The notes: generated by a model from the letters alone, not told the origin. A stretch of 64,000 bases of DNA from Pseudacidovorax sp. RU35E (GCF_900156165.1 NZ_FTMY01000012.1:124001-188000); one strand, 5' to 3'. Positions 43,955 through 53,182 are shown, counted from the first letter of the stretch. A program made the numbers and translations.

Positions 43955-44881
43955 GGAGATCTCCTGTAGGCACCAAGAAGAGCATCGCAATTCCCACGAC
44001 GCAACTGCCAACAGCAGATCTTCGTGCGCGATGCTTCCTACAGGGCCGTGGCGCGCAGGCGCCAACTTAGTCGCTCTTTGAAAGGGGCCGGCCATGAGTC
44101 AGTGCGGCACGGTTTGCTTTTGCGCAAGGTCATCCCCGTACACCGTAGCACGTGGCGACCGACTTCTGATCGAACCCGCTCCGCGCGTGGAGCAAACGCC
44201 TACTTGCACACAGTTGAACCGCGCGTTTACGAACCGACGTAGGCAGCCGTCGGCCGCCAAAACGAGGGCGAAACCGCCAACTACCTGTCGCTGCCACGCG
44301 GGAGCCAGAGTATTACGGTGCTCCGCAGGCGTTGCTGCTTCTGCCCAGCTGCGCATCCCCATGCGCGGCATGAGCTCAACGCCAGTACCCAATGACACCA
44401 TTCCATGGGACGACGAGCGACGCAGCACACCCAGTTCCTCGCGCGGCCAGCCACGGCCTCAAAAGAGGAAAGTCTGAAAGACTAGGCGGCGGGGCTTTTT
44501 TCCGTCGGTCCCGGGGCAAGTGCGCAGGCCATCGGCCGGTCCAGCCTGCGGGCGGTGCGTTCGAGGAAGTCAAGAATCAACGGCCGAGTCGGGAAAGCAT
44601 CGAGGTGGCACCTTGCTGGCGTACGCCAGCCCTGGCCCCTACAGACTAGGGGTTGCACAGGGCACCGACGGGCTCGCAAACCTTGAACGGCCGGGAGATC
44701 GGTAGCACGGGTCGTGGTGGAAACGGTCCGGTGCGCCGCGCCGGTTCCAGACGCCCTCGGCAACGGGCGGGAACCTGAGCAACCTTCCTCGCGTCTTTCT
44801 CTCAATAGGTTTCGACAACTGCAGTATCTGGTGATTCTTTTGGCCGGGCCTTCAGCATTTGTACGCAGCTAAGATTTAAGA
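43955..44881. other. Long intergenic region between DUF3606 and the recombinase island
   Basis: About 930 bases with no convincing gene. A short stem (AGTCT/AGACT near 44473) followed by a GGGGCTTTTTT stretch around 44490-44505 could be a weak plus-strand terminator. This region should contain the left end of the recombinase-associated segment, but no clear attachment repeat was seen. Confidence 0.4.
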
Positions 44882-45193
44882 ATGACCTCAAAAGATGCTG
44901 CGCGTATTGAACTTCTTGAACTTGCAGTGGGGGAGATGGAGGAGGACCAGGCTGCCCAGGATGCGGAGATTGCCATGTTGCGAGAGCTGGTCCTCCGACT
45001 GATGCAACTGCTGCACCTCAATGGAACCGTCCGACTTCAAGATCTCGCGGCCGCAAGTGCCGTCGCCGCGGCCTTCTCGCAGGCGGACTCTGGTCCGTCC
45101 GCGAAGTCGGCCTCATTTCCTTTGTCCAGGCTGCTGATGGATCTGGCCAAGAAATTGGACAACCTACCCGGCGCGAAAAATCCGGACGCTTGA
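44882..45193 (+). CDS. Small coiled-coil hypothetical protein
   Basis: 103 residues. The first half is a Glu/Leu-rich heptad segment ('IELLELAVGEMEEDQAAQD' and 'MLRELVLRLMQLLHLNG'), the second half Ala/Ser-rich with an amphipathic end. A -10-like TAAGAT lies 11 bases ahead of the ATG and no ribosome-binding site is clear, so translation may be leaderless. It lies 133 bases upstream of the recombinase gene in the same direction. No family recognised; it could be an accessory or a chance frame. Confidence 0.45.
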   Translation: MTSKDAARIELLELAVGEMEEDQAAQDAEIAMLRELVLRLMQLLHLNGTVRLQDLAAASAVAAAFSQADSGPSAKSASFPLSRLLMDLAKKLDNLPGAKNPDA

Positions 45194-45326
45194 GCAACCG
45201 CAGGCGCGTCATTGCGTCATTGCCCTGAAGCTGTCGAGCACACGCCTTTGGTCTCCGTCACGTCGCTGTCACGCGCCGCCCTTAGCTTCTCGTCCAGCGG
45301 CACACCGCCGCAATCGAGGGCGCAAT

Positions 45327-46886
45327 GTGAACGAGGACGCGATTGCGAAACATGGACAAGCTCACGAACTGCCCGTGGCTCAGTACGTTCGGATGTCGAC
45401 CGAACATCAGCGCTACTCGACGGAAAATCAATCGGCGGCGATCTCCGACTATGCAAAGCGCCATGGGATGCGCATCGTCAAGACCTATGAGGATGCTGGC
45501 AAGAGCGGGTTGAACCTCAAGGGCCGCAATGGCCTTCAGGCGCTACTCCATGACGTACGCGCCCCTTCACCCAGCTTCTCCGCAGTCCTGGTCTATGACG
45601 TGAGTCGCTGGGGGCGCTTCCCGGATCCGGACGAAGCTGCGGTCTACGAACATGCCTGCAAGAGTCGAGGCATCCGAGTCATCTACTGCGCGGAGCCATT
45701 CAACAACGACGGCTCATTACCCTCCACCGTGTTCATCGGCATCAAGCGGAGCATGGCGGCGGAGTACAGCCGCGAACTCTCGGTGAAGGTATTTGCGGGA
45801 GCATGCAACATTGTTCAGCACGGCTATCGGCAGGGCGGCGCGCCAGGATTTGGCCTGCGGCGGCAACTTGTCGACGAAGCTGGCGCCGTGAAAGGCCTAC
45901 TTTCCAGAGGCGAGAAAAAAAGTATCCACACCGATCGAGTGATTCTGGTGCCAGGACCATCCGAAGAGCTGGATGTGGTGAGCCGGATCTACCGCATGTT
46001 CCTGGACGACGGAAGCCCGGAGCGCGTGATCGCATCAGCCCTGAATCGTGAGGGCATTCTTTCCGATGCCGGCAAACCCTGGACACGCGGCACGATTCAC
46101 CAGATCCTCACCAACGAGAAATATGTCGGCAACAACGTCTACAACCGCACGTCGTTCAAGCTGAAGATCAAGCATGTGCGCAATCCACCGGACAGCTGGG
46201 TTCGGTGCAATGGCGCTTTTTCCGGGATCGTTCCGGTGGAGCAATTCCTGCGCGCTCGCGCCATCATTGATGCGCGCGCCATCCACCTTGAGGACGAGCA
46301 CTTGCTGGCCGCGTTGCGAGCGACACTCGAGAAGCATGGCGCGCTGTCTGGGATCGTCATCGACGAGGAGGAGGGAACGCCATCAAGCTCGGTCTACCGA
46401 AGTCGGTTCGGCAGTTTGCTGCGGGCCTACAGCTTGATTGGCTATCAGCCACGCAGGGACTATGCATACCTCGAGATCAACCGCGCGCTGCGTAAGAAGC
46501 ACCCAGTGCTGATTTCCGAGATGGCTTCCTCCATCGCTGAATGGGGTGGCTGGACGAAGATCGACGCGGCCACCGACCTGCTGACAGTCAACGATGAATT
46601 CACCACATCCCTGGTGATTGCTCGCTGCCAGCAGACAGCGCATGGGTCCAACCGCTGGCGCATCCGCTTCGATACCAGTCTTCATCCGGATATCACCGTC
46701 GTCGCCCGAATGGGACCGGACAACTGCGTGCCGCAGGACTACTACGTCTTTCCCGCGCTCGATTTCGCTGCCGAGGCGGTGCCCGCCTCTGAAGACAACG
46801 GCTTCAGCCTCGACGCTTATCGCCTGGATTCGCTCGACTTGCTCTACCAGTTTGCTGGACGCACCCCCGTGCCGGAGACGCCATGA
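45327..46886 (+). CDS. Large serine recombinase
   Basis: 519 residues. The resolvase catalytic domain has the nucleophilic serine in 'AQYVRMSTEHQRYSTENQ' and the conserved 'VYDVSRWGRFPDPDEAAVYE'. The recombinase domain with 'SALNREGILSDAGKPWTRGT' and 'IHQILTNEKYVGNNVYNRTS' follows. The C-terminal ~200 residues are divergent and do not show the usual zinc-binding cysteine cluster. Its stop overlaps the following ParB-like gene (ATGA), an unusual arrangement for an integrase. It may act as integrase or invertase of the local element. Confidence 0.9.
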   Translation: MNEDAIAKHGQAHELPVAQYVRMSTEHQRYSTENQSAAISDYAKRHGMRIVKTYEDAGKSGLNLKGRNGLQALLHDVRAPSPSFSAVLVYDVSRWGRFPDPDEAAVYEHACKSRGIRVIYCAEPFNNDGSLPSTVFIGIKRSMAAEYSRELSVKVFAGACNIVQHGYRQGGAPGFGLRRQLVDEAGAVKGLLSRGEKKSIHTDRVILVPGPSEELDVVSRIYRMFLDDGSPERVIASALNREGILSDAGKPWTRGTIHQILTNEKYVGNNVYNRTSFKLKIKHVRNPPDSWVRCNGAFSGIVPVEQFLRARAIIDARAIHLEDEHLLAALRATLEKHGALSGIVIDEEEGTPSSSVYRSRFGSLLRAYSLIGYQPRRDYAYLEINRALRKKHPVLISEMASSIAEWGGWTKIDAATDLLTVNDEFTTSLVIARCQQTAHGSNRWRIRFDTSLHPDITVVARMGPDNCVPQDYYVFPALDFAAEAVPASEDNGFSLDAYRLDSLDLLYQFAGRTPVPETP

Positions 46887-47773
46887 AGTCGCCAACCAAC
46901 AAAGTCCAGATGATTGCCATCGCAGACATCACCGTGGCAAACCCTCGTGCTCGGAATCCGCGTATCCACAAGACGATCACGGACAGCATCGATCAGGTCG
47001 GTCTGAAGCGACCCATCACGGTGCGCCGCGTGCCCGATGGCAGGGGACCCACCCAATATGCGCTCATATGCGGCCAGGGGCGCCTCGAGTCCTGTGTGAT
47101 GCTGGGCCAGACAGAAATCCCCGCCATCATTGTGGACGTCGACGAAGAGACGGCGCATCTGATGAGCATTGTCGAGAACGTCGCCCGGCGCTCGCCCCGC
47201 TCCGTCGAAACGCTTGAGCATGTACGGGCGCTGAAGCGGCGTGGCTATTCAGATGGCGAGGTGGCCACAAAACTGGGGTGTACCGCGTCCTGGGTCAATT
47301 GCGTCTCGCATTTGCTGGAGCACGGCGAGAGACGCCTGCTTGCCGCCACCGAAGCGGGCGACATGCCGCTGCATCTGGCTGTCTCGATCTCACGCTCGAG
47401 CGATGCCGAAGTCCAGCAGCTGTTGATCGACGCCTATGAAAGTGGCGAGTTGAAAGGCCGCAAGGTCACCGTCGTGCGCAAGATCATCGCTCGGCGAGCG
47501 CGACATGGAAAACGGGTCACTGCTGGTGGCAGGGGGGCTGCCCGCGCGCAGATGACGCCCGACGAGCTTGCGCGGCTGTACAGCAGGGATGTCGAAATTC
47601 ATCGGCGGATCCAGAAGAAGGCGGAGTTCACCCAACGCTCGTTGTTGCTGGCTCAGCAGATCTTCAAGGAGTTGTTCTCGGACCTGCGGTTCTGCGCCGT
47701 GCTGAGGGATGAGGGTCTCGTGACCGTGCCCAAGCCTTTGGCCGACCTGGCGACCTCCGTTGGGCTCGACTGA
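46883..47773 (+). CDS. ParB/RepB-like protein 1 of the recombinase module
   Basis: 296 residues. The ParB N-terminal fold is present: 'MIAIADITVANPRARNPRIH', 'LICGQGRLESCVMLGQ' (GERR position altered to GQGR) and 'SIVENVARRSPRS'. A central HTH is 'YSDGEVATKLGCTASWVNCV'. The C-terminal part resembles the RepB partition domain. ParB-type proteins bind DNA sites, and modern ones bind CTP; here coupling to a recombinase suggests recombination control or element maintenance rather than chromosome segregation. Confidence 0.85.
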   Translation: MKSPTNKVQMIAIADITVANPRARNPRIHKTITDSIDQVGLKRPITVRRVPDGRGPTQYALICGQGRLESCVMLGQTEIPAIIVDVDEETAHLMSIVENVARRSPRSVETLEHVRALKRRGYSDGEVATKLGCTASWVNCVSHLLEHGERRLLAATEAGDMPLHLAVSISRSSDAEVQQLLIDAYESGELKGRKVTVVRKIIARRARHGKRVTAGGRGAARAQMTPDELARLYSRDVEIHRRIQKKAEFTQRSLLLAQQIFKELFSDLRFCAVLRDEGLVTVPKPLADLATSVGLD

Positions 47774-48675
47774 TGGCGGACAAGACCACCCGCGCAGTGC
47801 GCTTGGGCTTCGAGCGCGACTGTCAGAACGTCGATCTGGGCTTGTTGCATTGCGCAGTCGCGCTCCCAGAAAACATCAAGAACACGGTCAAGTACCGGCA
47901 GATCCGTGCCTCGGTAGAGGCCATCGGCCTGGTCGAGCCGATCGTGATCGCCCACAACCCTGCCACACCCGGCTCTTTTCTGGTACTAGACGGCAGGCTG
48001 CGACTTGAGATCCTTCGGGACATGGGCGTACCCAAAGCAATGTGCCTCGTCTCAACGGACGACGAAGGCTACACCTACAACAAGCGCGTCAATCGCCTCT
48101 CCGTGGTGCAGGAGCACCGGATGATCGTGCGGGCGGCGGGCCGTGGTGCCTCCGTCGACCAACTCGCCGATGTGCTGAATGTCTCCGTCGATTCGATTCG
48201 TCAGCAGTTCAGGCTGCTCGATGGCGTCTGCAATGAAGCGGTGGCACTGCTCGCGGACAAGCCGACCACGTATGGGACGTTTCGGGTGCTGAAGCGGATG
48301 AAGCCATTCCGTCAGATTGACGTCGCTCAGGCCATGGTCAATCTTGGCAAATATTCAACGAAGCTCGCGACCGCCATGCTCCAGGCGACGCCACCCGAGC
48401 AACTCACTGAACAGGCCGCCGCCCGCGCCACAAAAACGGCCCCCGTCGAAGCGCTTCAACGACTGGAGCGGGAACTTGCGGCCGTCCAAGCCGACACAAA
48501 ACTGCTGGAAGAAGGCTACGGGCCTGCCAACCTGCAGCTGGAAATCATCAAGACGTACATCGGCAAGACGCTGCTGGAGAATGCCTCGGTCGTGCGGTGG
48601 TTGGCCAAGAACCGCGCGGAATACCTCGAACAGTTGCAGATCATTGCGGACATCAAGACCCTGCCTGCGCACTGA
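47773..48675 (+). CDS. ParB/RepB-like protein 2 of the recombinase module
   Basis: 300 residues. It shares the ParB-like layout with its upstream neighbour but is only distantly similar: 'VKYRQIRASVEAIGLVEPIV', 'LVLDGRLRLEILRDMG', and an HTH in 'ASVDQLADVLNVSVDSIRQQ'. The C-terminal half is helical with a coiled segment ('EALQRLERELAAVQADTKLL'). It starts on the previous stop (TGATG), so all three genes are translationally coupled. Two different ParB-like proteins may form a hetero-oligomer. Confidence 0.83.
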   Translation: MADKTTRAVRLGFERDCQNVDLGLLHCAVALPENIKNTVKYRQIRASVEAIGLVEPIVIAHNPATPGSFLVLDGRLRLEILRDMGVPKAMCLVSTDDEGYTYNKRVNRLSVVQEHRMIVRAAGRGASVDQLADVLNVSVDSIRQQFRLLDGVCNEAVALLADKPTTYGTFRVLKRMKPFRQIDVAQAMVNLGKYSTKLATAMLQATPPEQLTEQAAARATKTAPVEALQRLERELAAVQADTKLLEEGYGPANLQLEIIKTYIGKTLLENASVVRWLAKNRAEYLEQLQIIADIKTLPAH

Positions 48676-49011
48676 AAGCCGTTTGACGTGCCGCGCCGAT
48701 TTCGCTGCCGGCCCAGTACGACGATCACTCCGCCCATCCCGAGCACCCACAAGGCCAACGGCTGCACGGGCTCGGCGCTGCACTGATTATGGTCTGTCCA
48801 GCCGTGGTCACCGCGTCAATTCAGGCTCCAGCGGTGTTCTCGCCACGCGGTCGACGGCGCTGGAGCGCTGAATGTTGTCCGCGCTTCACGCGTCCTCGGG
48901 CTCCTGTGGGGAGCCTGGCCTCTCGCTTCCAGCGCGTCGTCGTAAGCCTAGACAGGGCCTAATGCTTGCGCTATCGGCGTGCAGGAAAAGGTGTAGGACG
49001 AGCAACCCCGT
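48676..49011. other. Intergenic region after the recombinase module
   Basis: 336 bases between the second ParB-like gene and the convergent PIN toxin gene. No protein-coding content, terminator or attachment repeat could be recognised. Confidence 0.45.
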
Positions 49012-49587
49012 TCACAGAACCGTCCGAAAGCTCACCAGGTCCCGAACCACACGCGTCAAGCCCTGCTTCAGCAGGATCTCCAGGTAGCGGTCCGCATCGA
49101 TGGGCGGATTCTTGAGCGTCCGGCGCTGCTTCTGCGCCGCGGCAACGACCGCCGCCTGATCCAGATCGAACAGGTTGTCGATGAACTCGTCCGGATGCTG
49201 CACTTCGATACCGAAGGGCGCCAAACGATCCTCTGGAAAGTCACGCGCATTGAAGGTGACGATCACACTGGCCCCACATCGGATGGCGGCGGCAAGGACA
49301 TGGCGATCGTCCGGGTCTGGCAGCCTGAGCCCGTCGATCAACGCTTCGTGGCCAGTGACCAGCGCATCCGGCACCGCCGCATTCATGCAATCGACGGTGC
49401 GCTGAAGACTGGCAGGATCGAGCTCGGGCCGGTTCTTCAGCAGGTTCCTCACCCATTCGTCATGGATGAGATCGGTCCAGCGGGCGCGAAACCGCCCCGA
49501 CAGAGCGAGCCACATCAGGAAGTCGCGCAACGGCGCGGGATACAGCACGCAGGCGTCGAAGACCGCCGTGAACGGCGAGCTCTTCAT
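49012..49587 (-). CDS. PIN-domain toxin (RNase)
   Basis: 191 residues. The PIN acidic residues are present: Asp in 'AVFDACVLYPAPLRDFLMW', an acidic residue in 'DLIHDEWVRNLL', and the pair in 'LPDPDDRHVLAAAI' with 'TFNARDFPED'. PIN toxins cut RNA, often tRNA or mRNA, and are blocked by a co-expressed antitoxin. The start overlaps the antitoxin stop (ATGA), the standard antitoxin-first arrangement. Confidence 0.88.
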   Translation of the reverse strand: MKSSPFTAVFDACVLYPAPLRDFLMWLALSGRFRARWTDLIHDEWVRNLLKNRPELDPASLQRTVDCMNAAVPDALVTGHEALIDGLRLPDPDDRHVLAAAIRCGASVIVTFNARDFPEDRLAPFGIEVQHPDEFIDNLFDLDQAAVVAAAQKQRRTLKNPPIDADRYLEILLKQGLTRVVRDLVSFRTVL

Positions 49588-50051
49588 TCATACCCCATCT
49601 GCAGCGCCTGGGCCTGCGCGGCAAGCTCCTCCATGGCGGCGGCACTGGTCCGCTCCTGGGCGGACTTGTAGGCCATCAGGTCGGCAAACCGAACCCGCCG
49701 GTGCTTGCCCGCCTTGTGGAAGGGCAGCGTCCCCGACTCCAGCAGCTTGACCAGATGGGGCCGCGACACGTTGAGCATGTCCGCGGCCTCCTGGGTGGTG
49801 AGCTCCGCATGGATCGGCACGACCCTGACCGCGTTGCCTTCCGCCAGTTCCGACAGGATGTCCACCAGCAGACGCAGCGCTGAGGTGGGCAGCTCGACGG
49901 CATGCGCCTCGTTCTTCTCATCAAAGATCTGGATCCGTTGGGTCTCCAGCTGCGTCGAAAGGAATGCTGCCAGTGCACGCTGACCTTGCGTGGCCGCAGC
50001 GACCTCTCGCGCAACCGGCAGGGATGCTTCGAAGGTGGTGGACTGGGTCAT
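49584..50051 (-). CDS. HTH (excisionase-type) antitoxin
   Basis: 155 residues from ATG 50051; the open frame continues upstream without conserved content. The C-terminal half carries an excisionase/MerR-like HTH: 'ELTTQEAADMLNVSRPHLVK' and 'TLPFHKAGKHRRVRFADLMA'. The N-terminal half is helical. It presumably binds its own promoter, where a 16-bp tandem repeat is present, and neutralises the PIN toxin encoded downstream. Confidence 0.87.
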   Translation of the reverse strand: MTQSTTFEASLPVAREVAAATQGQRALAAFLSTQLETQRIQIFDEKNEAHAVELPTSALRLLVDILSELAEGNAVRVVPIHAELTTQEAADMLNVSRPHLVKLLESGTLPFHKAGKHRRVRFADLMAYKSAQERTSAAAMEELAAQAQALQMGYE

Positions 50052-50092
50052 GATGGCGGCTCCGCTGGGCTGGTATCGAGCCGTCATTTTAT

Positions 50093-50124
50093 TCGCAACA
50101 GACGAAACTCGCAATAAACGAAAC
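50093..50124. promoter_or_regulatory. Tandem 16-bp repeats ahead of the antitoxin gene
   Basis: TCGCAACAGACGAAAC (50093-50108) is followed directly by TCGCAATAAACGAAAC (50109-50124), 14 of 16 bases identical. They lie 42 bases upstream of the antitoxin start. Directly abutting repeats of this size suggest side-by-side binding of the antitoxin or toxin-antitoxin complex. Confidence 0.6.
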
Positions 50125-50448
50125 GAAGGTGACCGCGAGGATGGCGAGGAATGCCAGCCTGCGCGCCCAAAAATCGAACAACTCGGCCTCCGGCCCAGCA
50201 ATGAGACGCCGCCTCGCCAACGCCAACGGCGGCAGGCACCGGACATTCCGCCCACTCCATGAAGGCAACGCGATGGCGCGCTGGCGCAAGATGCCGGCGG
50301 GCACCCGGTGCCCCATATTGCATCGCACCGTATGAGGCCGCGATGCACGCGGGCGGTCCGCTGAAACGTTGCGCGAGGCTGAGGCCCCACCGCGGTCGAC
50401 CGACGGGCCGGCGTTCCGCCCAGGCAAGTCTCCGCACGCCAACGCCAC
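50125..50448. other. Intergenic region between toxin-antitoxin locus and XRE-cupin gene
   Basis: 324 bases with GC-rich sequence; the frames here have no conserved content. The XRE-cupin gene ends at 50449. No terminator was recognised. Confidence 0.45.
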
Positions 50449-51117
50449 TCAGGGTCTCAGCGTGAACACGATGGACAGATAAGCCACCGGCCGTGCCTCG
50501 ATGGCCTCGACCCCGTGCAGGGCACTGGCGTCGAACAGCAGGGAGTCGCCCTCCTCCAGGTCCATCACCCGCGGCCCGTACCGGTACTTCACCCGGCCAT
50601 TCAGCAGGTGGATGAACTTCAGCCCCGGATGCTGGAAGTTGGCATAGGCGGGCGCGTCGGTATCGAGCCGCACCAGATAGGGCTCCACGAACATCTGCCC
50701 GGACAGCAGGTGGCCCAGCAACTCATAGTGGTAGCCGGCCACCGCGCCCAGCCGGTCGACCGGCATCCCCTGGCCCCGCCGCACCAGGCTGAAATCCATG
50801 CGCTCAGCCTGGTCCGCGAAGAAGCGCGCCACCGGCACACCCAGCCCGCGCGCGATCCGCTCCAGCGTGTCCACGGACGGCGACACCAAGCCGCGCTCGA
50901 TGCGCGACAGCATGGAACGCGAGACCCCGCTGGCCTGGGCCAGGCCCAGACCCGACATCGTCATCGCCGTGCGCAGCGCGCGGATCTGCGCCCCGACCCG
51001 GGAAACGGCCGAGTCCGGCTCGCCCGCCAGGGGCCGGCGTAGCGTGGGCAGCGCCGACGCCGGCAGCGGGATCACCCGCCCGGTGGGCAGGGGCGAGGCC
51101 TTGCGCAGCCGACTCAT
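50449..51117 (-). CDS. XRE-family regulator with C-terminal cupin domain
   Basis: 222 residues from ATG 51117 (AGGGAGG upstream); an earlier in-frame ATG at 51180 is also possible. An XRE HTH ('GLGLAQASGVSRSMLSRIER' then 'GLVSPSVDTLERIARGLGV') is followed by a cupin beta-barrel ('FQHPGLKFIHLLNGRVKYRY', 'DLEEGDSLLFDASALHGVEA'). Such proteins usually sense a small molecule. It follows the chorismate-mutase-like gene and may regulate that small operon. Confidence 0.88.
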   Translation of the reverse strand: MSRLRKASPLPTGRVIPLPASALPTLRRPLAGEPDSAVSRVGAQIRALRTAMTMSGLGLAQASGVSRSMLSRIERGLVSPSVDTLERIARGLGVPVARFFADQAERMDFSLVRRGQGMPVDRLGAVAGYHYELLGHLLSGQMFVEPYLVRLDTDAPAYANFQHPGLKFIHLLNGRVKYRYGPRVMDLEEGDSLLFDASALHGVEAIEARPVAYLSIVFTLRP

Positions 51118-51189
51118 GGCGTGCGCCCTCCCTGCCGCCTGGTCACGAGCGGCCAGTGGGCACCCCGGCGGCACGGCCATCGCGGGTCC

Positions 51190-51552
51190 TCAAGCGCCAG
51201 GCGTGGGTCCAATGATGTCCTCCTCCAGGCGGCAGGTCTCCTGGATGATGAGTTCGTAGAGACTGCGCAGGAACGTGGGCGAGATGCCATGCTGGGCGGC
51301 GAACTCGGCCGCGCGGCCCTGCACGACGCCGATGCGCTGGGGCTGCATCATGGGCACGCCGAAGGCCTTCTTGTGGTGGCCGATGCGTACGCAGACATCG
51401 AGCCGCCGCCGCAGGGTCTCCAGCAGCAGGCCATCGGTTTCGTCGAGTTCAGCGCGCAGGGCCGCAAGTTGCGCCTCGCCGGCATGGGCCTGCTCGCCCG
51501 TCGGGGCCGTCGTGTTCGAAGAAGCGGTCATGATGTCGAGGTTCCCGCTCAT
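51190..51552 (-). CDS. Chorismate mutase family protein, resembling aminodeoxychorismate mutase (PapB-like)
   Basis: 120 residues from ATG 51552, which overlaps the Bug receptor stop (ATGA); a second ATG seven codons on is possible. It is an AroQ-type all-helical fold ('LAALRAELDETDGLLLETLR', 'RRLDVCVRIGHHKKAFGV'). The signature 'VPMMQPQRIGVVQGRAAEFA' is like that of PapB/CmlD-type 4-amino-4-deoxychorismate mutases rather than standard chorismate mutase, which lacks the MMQP motif. The substrate assignment is inference, strengthened by the aminodeoxychorismate synthase gene 2.7 kb away. Confidence 0.78.
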   Translation of the reverse strand: MSGNLDIMTASSNTTAPTGEQAHAGEAQLAALRAELDETDGLLLETLRRRLDVCVRIGHHKKAFGVPMMQPQRIGVVQGRAAEFAAQHGISPTFLRSLYELIIQETCRLEEDIIGPTPGA

Positions 51553-52661
51553 TCCTGCACGATGTGCTGCGTGCGAATGATCTCGCCCAGCAGTGCCGTG
51601 TCCGCCTGGACCCGCTGCCCAAGCGCCTCGGCCGTGCTGCCGGCGGCCTGATACCCCTGGCGGAACAGCTTCTGACCGACGTCGGGCGTGCGCACGATCT
51701 CGGCGATCAAGCGCGACAGGCGTTGCGCGATGGGCGCGGGCAGGCTGCTCGGTGCCGCCGCCGCGGTCCAGATTTCCAGCGAGAGCGCAGGCAGCCCGGC
51801 CTCCGCCAGCGTGGGCATGTCGGGCACCAGCGGCGAGCGTCGGCCGGCCGTGATGCCGATGGCCCGCAGCTTGCCCGAGTCCACCTGGGTCTGCGCCAGC
51901 CCAGGCGGCAGCAGGGCCAGGTCGATCTGACCGCCCACCATGCCGGTGATCACCTGCGGATTGCCCGGATAGGGCACGTGCACCGGCGCCAGGCCGGTGC
52001 GGGCCTTGAACACCTCCATGCCCAGGTGGCCCAAGGTGCCCACGCCGGGGCTGCCGTAGCTCCACCGATTGCCTGCCGCCTTGGCCGCCGCGAGGAAGCT
52101 GGCTCCGCTGGTGGCCGCGGACGTCGCCGGCACCGCCAGCACCATGGGCGCCACGCACACCAGGCTCAAGGGCTGCAGATCCTTCTGCGGCTCGTAGGCC
52201 GTGGCGGGATTGAGCATCTTGGCGATGGTCATGTTGCCGTTGATCAGCATGCCGATGGTGTGCTGGTCGGTGGCCTTGGCCACCAGCGCCGCCGCGATGT
52301 TGCCGCTGGCGCCCGCATGGTTCTCCACCACCACGGGCTGGCCCAGCGACCGGGCCAGCGGCTCGGCCACGATGCGCGCCACCAGGTCCGGGGTCGATCC
52401 GGGACCGAAGCCCACCAGGATGCGCAGCGGCCGGCTGGGCCACCCTGGGGTGCTCGCTGCATCGGCAACGGGCTCGGCGCCCGAGGCGACGGTCGAGAGG
52501 CCCAGCCCCATGGCAACGGCGGCGATCAGCGACAGCGCCCCGCCACGCGTCGCGCGGAACAGCCTGGCACCGAGCCGGCGTTCCGTCGACGCCAGAGATA
52601 TCGCAGGGGGGCGCAAGGCCGGCAGAGAAGAAGGAATGAGCGAGGGGCGGGACATGGGCAC
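51549..52661 (-). CDS. Bug-family periplasmic receptor
   Basis: 370 residues with an unusually long N-terminus: ~40 residues precede the hydrophobic signal ('GALSLIAAVAMGLGLSTVAS', cleavage near ASGAE). The mature protein has Bug motifs 'WPSRPLRILVGFGPGSTPDL', 'GQPVVVENHAGASGNIAAAL' and 'PTLAEAGLPALSLEIW'. A downstream start is plausible for a normal-length signal. It is the first gene of a three-gene unit with the chorismate-mutase-like and XRE-cupin genes; no cognate permease is present. Confidence 0.88.
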   Translation of the reverse strand: MPMSRPSLIPSSLPALRPPAISLASTERRLGARLFRATRGGALSLIAAVAMGLGLSTVASGAEPVADAASTPGWPSRPLRILVGFGPGSTPDLVARIVAEPLARSLGQPVVVENHAGASGNIAAALVAKATDQHTIGMLINGNMTIAKMLNPATAYEPQKDLQPLSLVCVAPMVLAVPATSAATSGASFLAAAKAAGNRWSYGSPGVGTLGHLGMEVFKARTGLAPVHVPYPGNPQVITGMVGGQIDLALLPPGLAQTQVDSGKLRAIGITAGRRSPLVPDMPTLAEAGLPALSLEIWTAAAAPSSLPAPIAQRLSRLIAEIVRTPDVGQKLFRQGYQAAGSTAEALGQRVQADTALLGEIIRTQHIVQE

Positions 52662-52855
52662 TCCGGGTCAGAAAAGCCGGCAGTTTTCGAACAACCCGTC
52701 GCCGCCTCAAGGCTTGCCTCAGAGGCAATCCGCGGCCACCGCGCCGCGCGTCATGCAGCCCTGCCGCCTCACCCTGCAGTCGGTTGCAGTCCCGAAGCAC
52801 CTGCCGAGGAAGGCGGGACACCGTGGTGTTGCATGCCATGCCCATGGGTCATTTT

Positions 52856-52876
52856 TGTACCATACATGCGGGTGCA
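52856..52876. promoter_or_regulatory. Operator-like inverted repeat and promoter ahead of XRE gene 1
   Basis: Arms TGTACC and GGGTGCA flank a short centre (52856-52876). The site sits between a -35-like TTTGTA (52854-52859) and a -10-like TATAAA (52877-52882), exactly 17 bases apart, and ends 31 bases before the GTG start. A near copy is at the same distance before XRE gene 2. Binding here would block the promoter, suggesting autorepression. Confidence 0.62.
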
Positions 52877-52906
52877 TATAAACGCCACAAACGGGAGAGT
52901 CGTCAT

Positions 52907-53182
52907 GTGCGCACCCATCAGGATCCCGACCTTCTGCGAGCCTTCGCCGCCGAGGTCCGGGCACGCCGCGATGCGCAGGGCCACAGCCAGGAATCCCTGG
53001 CCTTCCAGTGCGGCCTGCACCGCACCTTCATCGCCAAACTCGAGCTGGGCCAGAGCAGCCCGTCGATCACCACCCTCTTCCGTCTGGCCGACGGGCTGGC
53101 GGCCCCGCCGGCCGAACTGATCGAGGCCGTGAGCCTTCGCCTGCGCAAGGAGCGCGCGGCGCGGCACCGTCTGGCGCGTTGA
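52907..53182 (+). CDS. Small XRE-family regulator, tandem paralogue 1
   Basis: 91 residues from GTG 52907, with GGGAGAG seven bases upstream; this start is fixed by alignment with the paralogue. The product is nearly all HTH_3: 'DLLRAFAAEVRARRDAQGHS', 'QESLAFQCGLHRTFIAKLEL' and 'GQSSPSITTLFRLADGLAAP'. It is the same length as the second copy, so the pair arose by duplication of gene plus promoter. It lies divergent from the Bug/mutase operon and may regulate it. Confidence 0.86.
   Translation: MRTHQDPDLLRAFAAEVRARRDAQGHSQESLAFQCGLHRTFIAKLELGQSSPSITTLFRLADGLAAPPAELIEAVSLRLRKERAARHRLAR

Noticed and set aside
45327-48675. Reading the two ParB-like genes as chromosome or plasmid partition genes
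   Set aside because: No ParA or parS-like cluster accompanies them; the parA at 62.4 kb has its own CopG-like partner.
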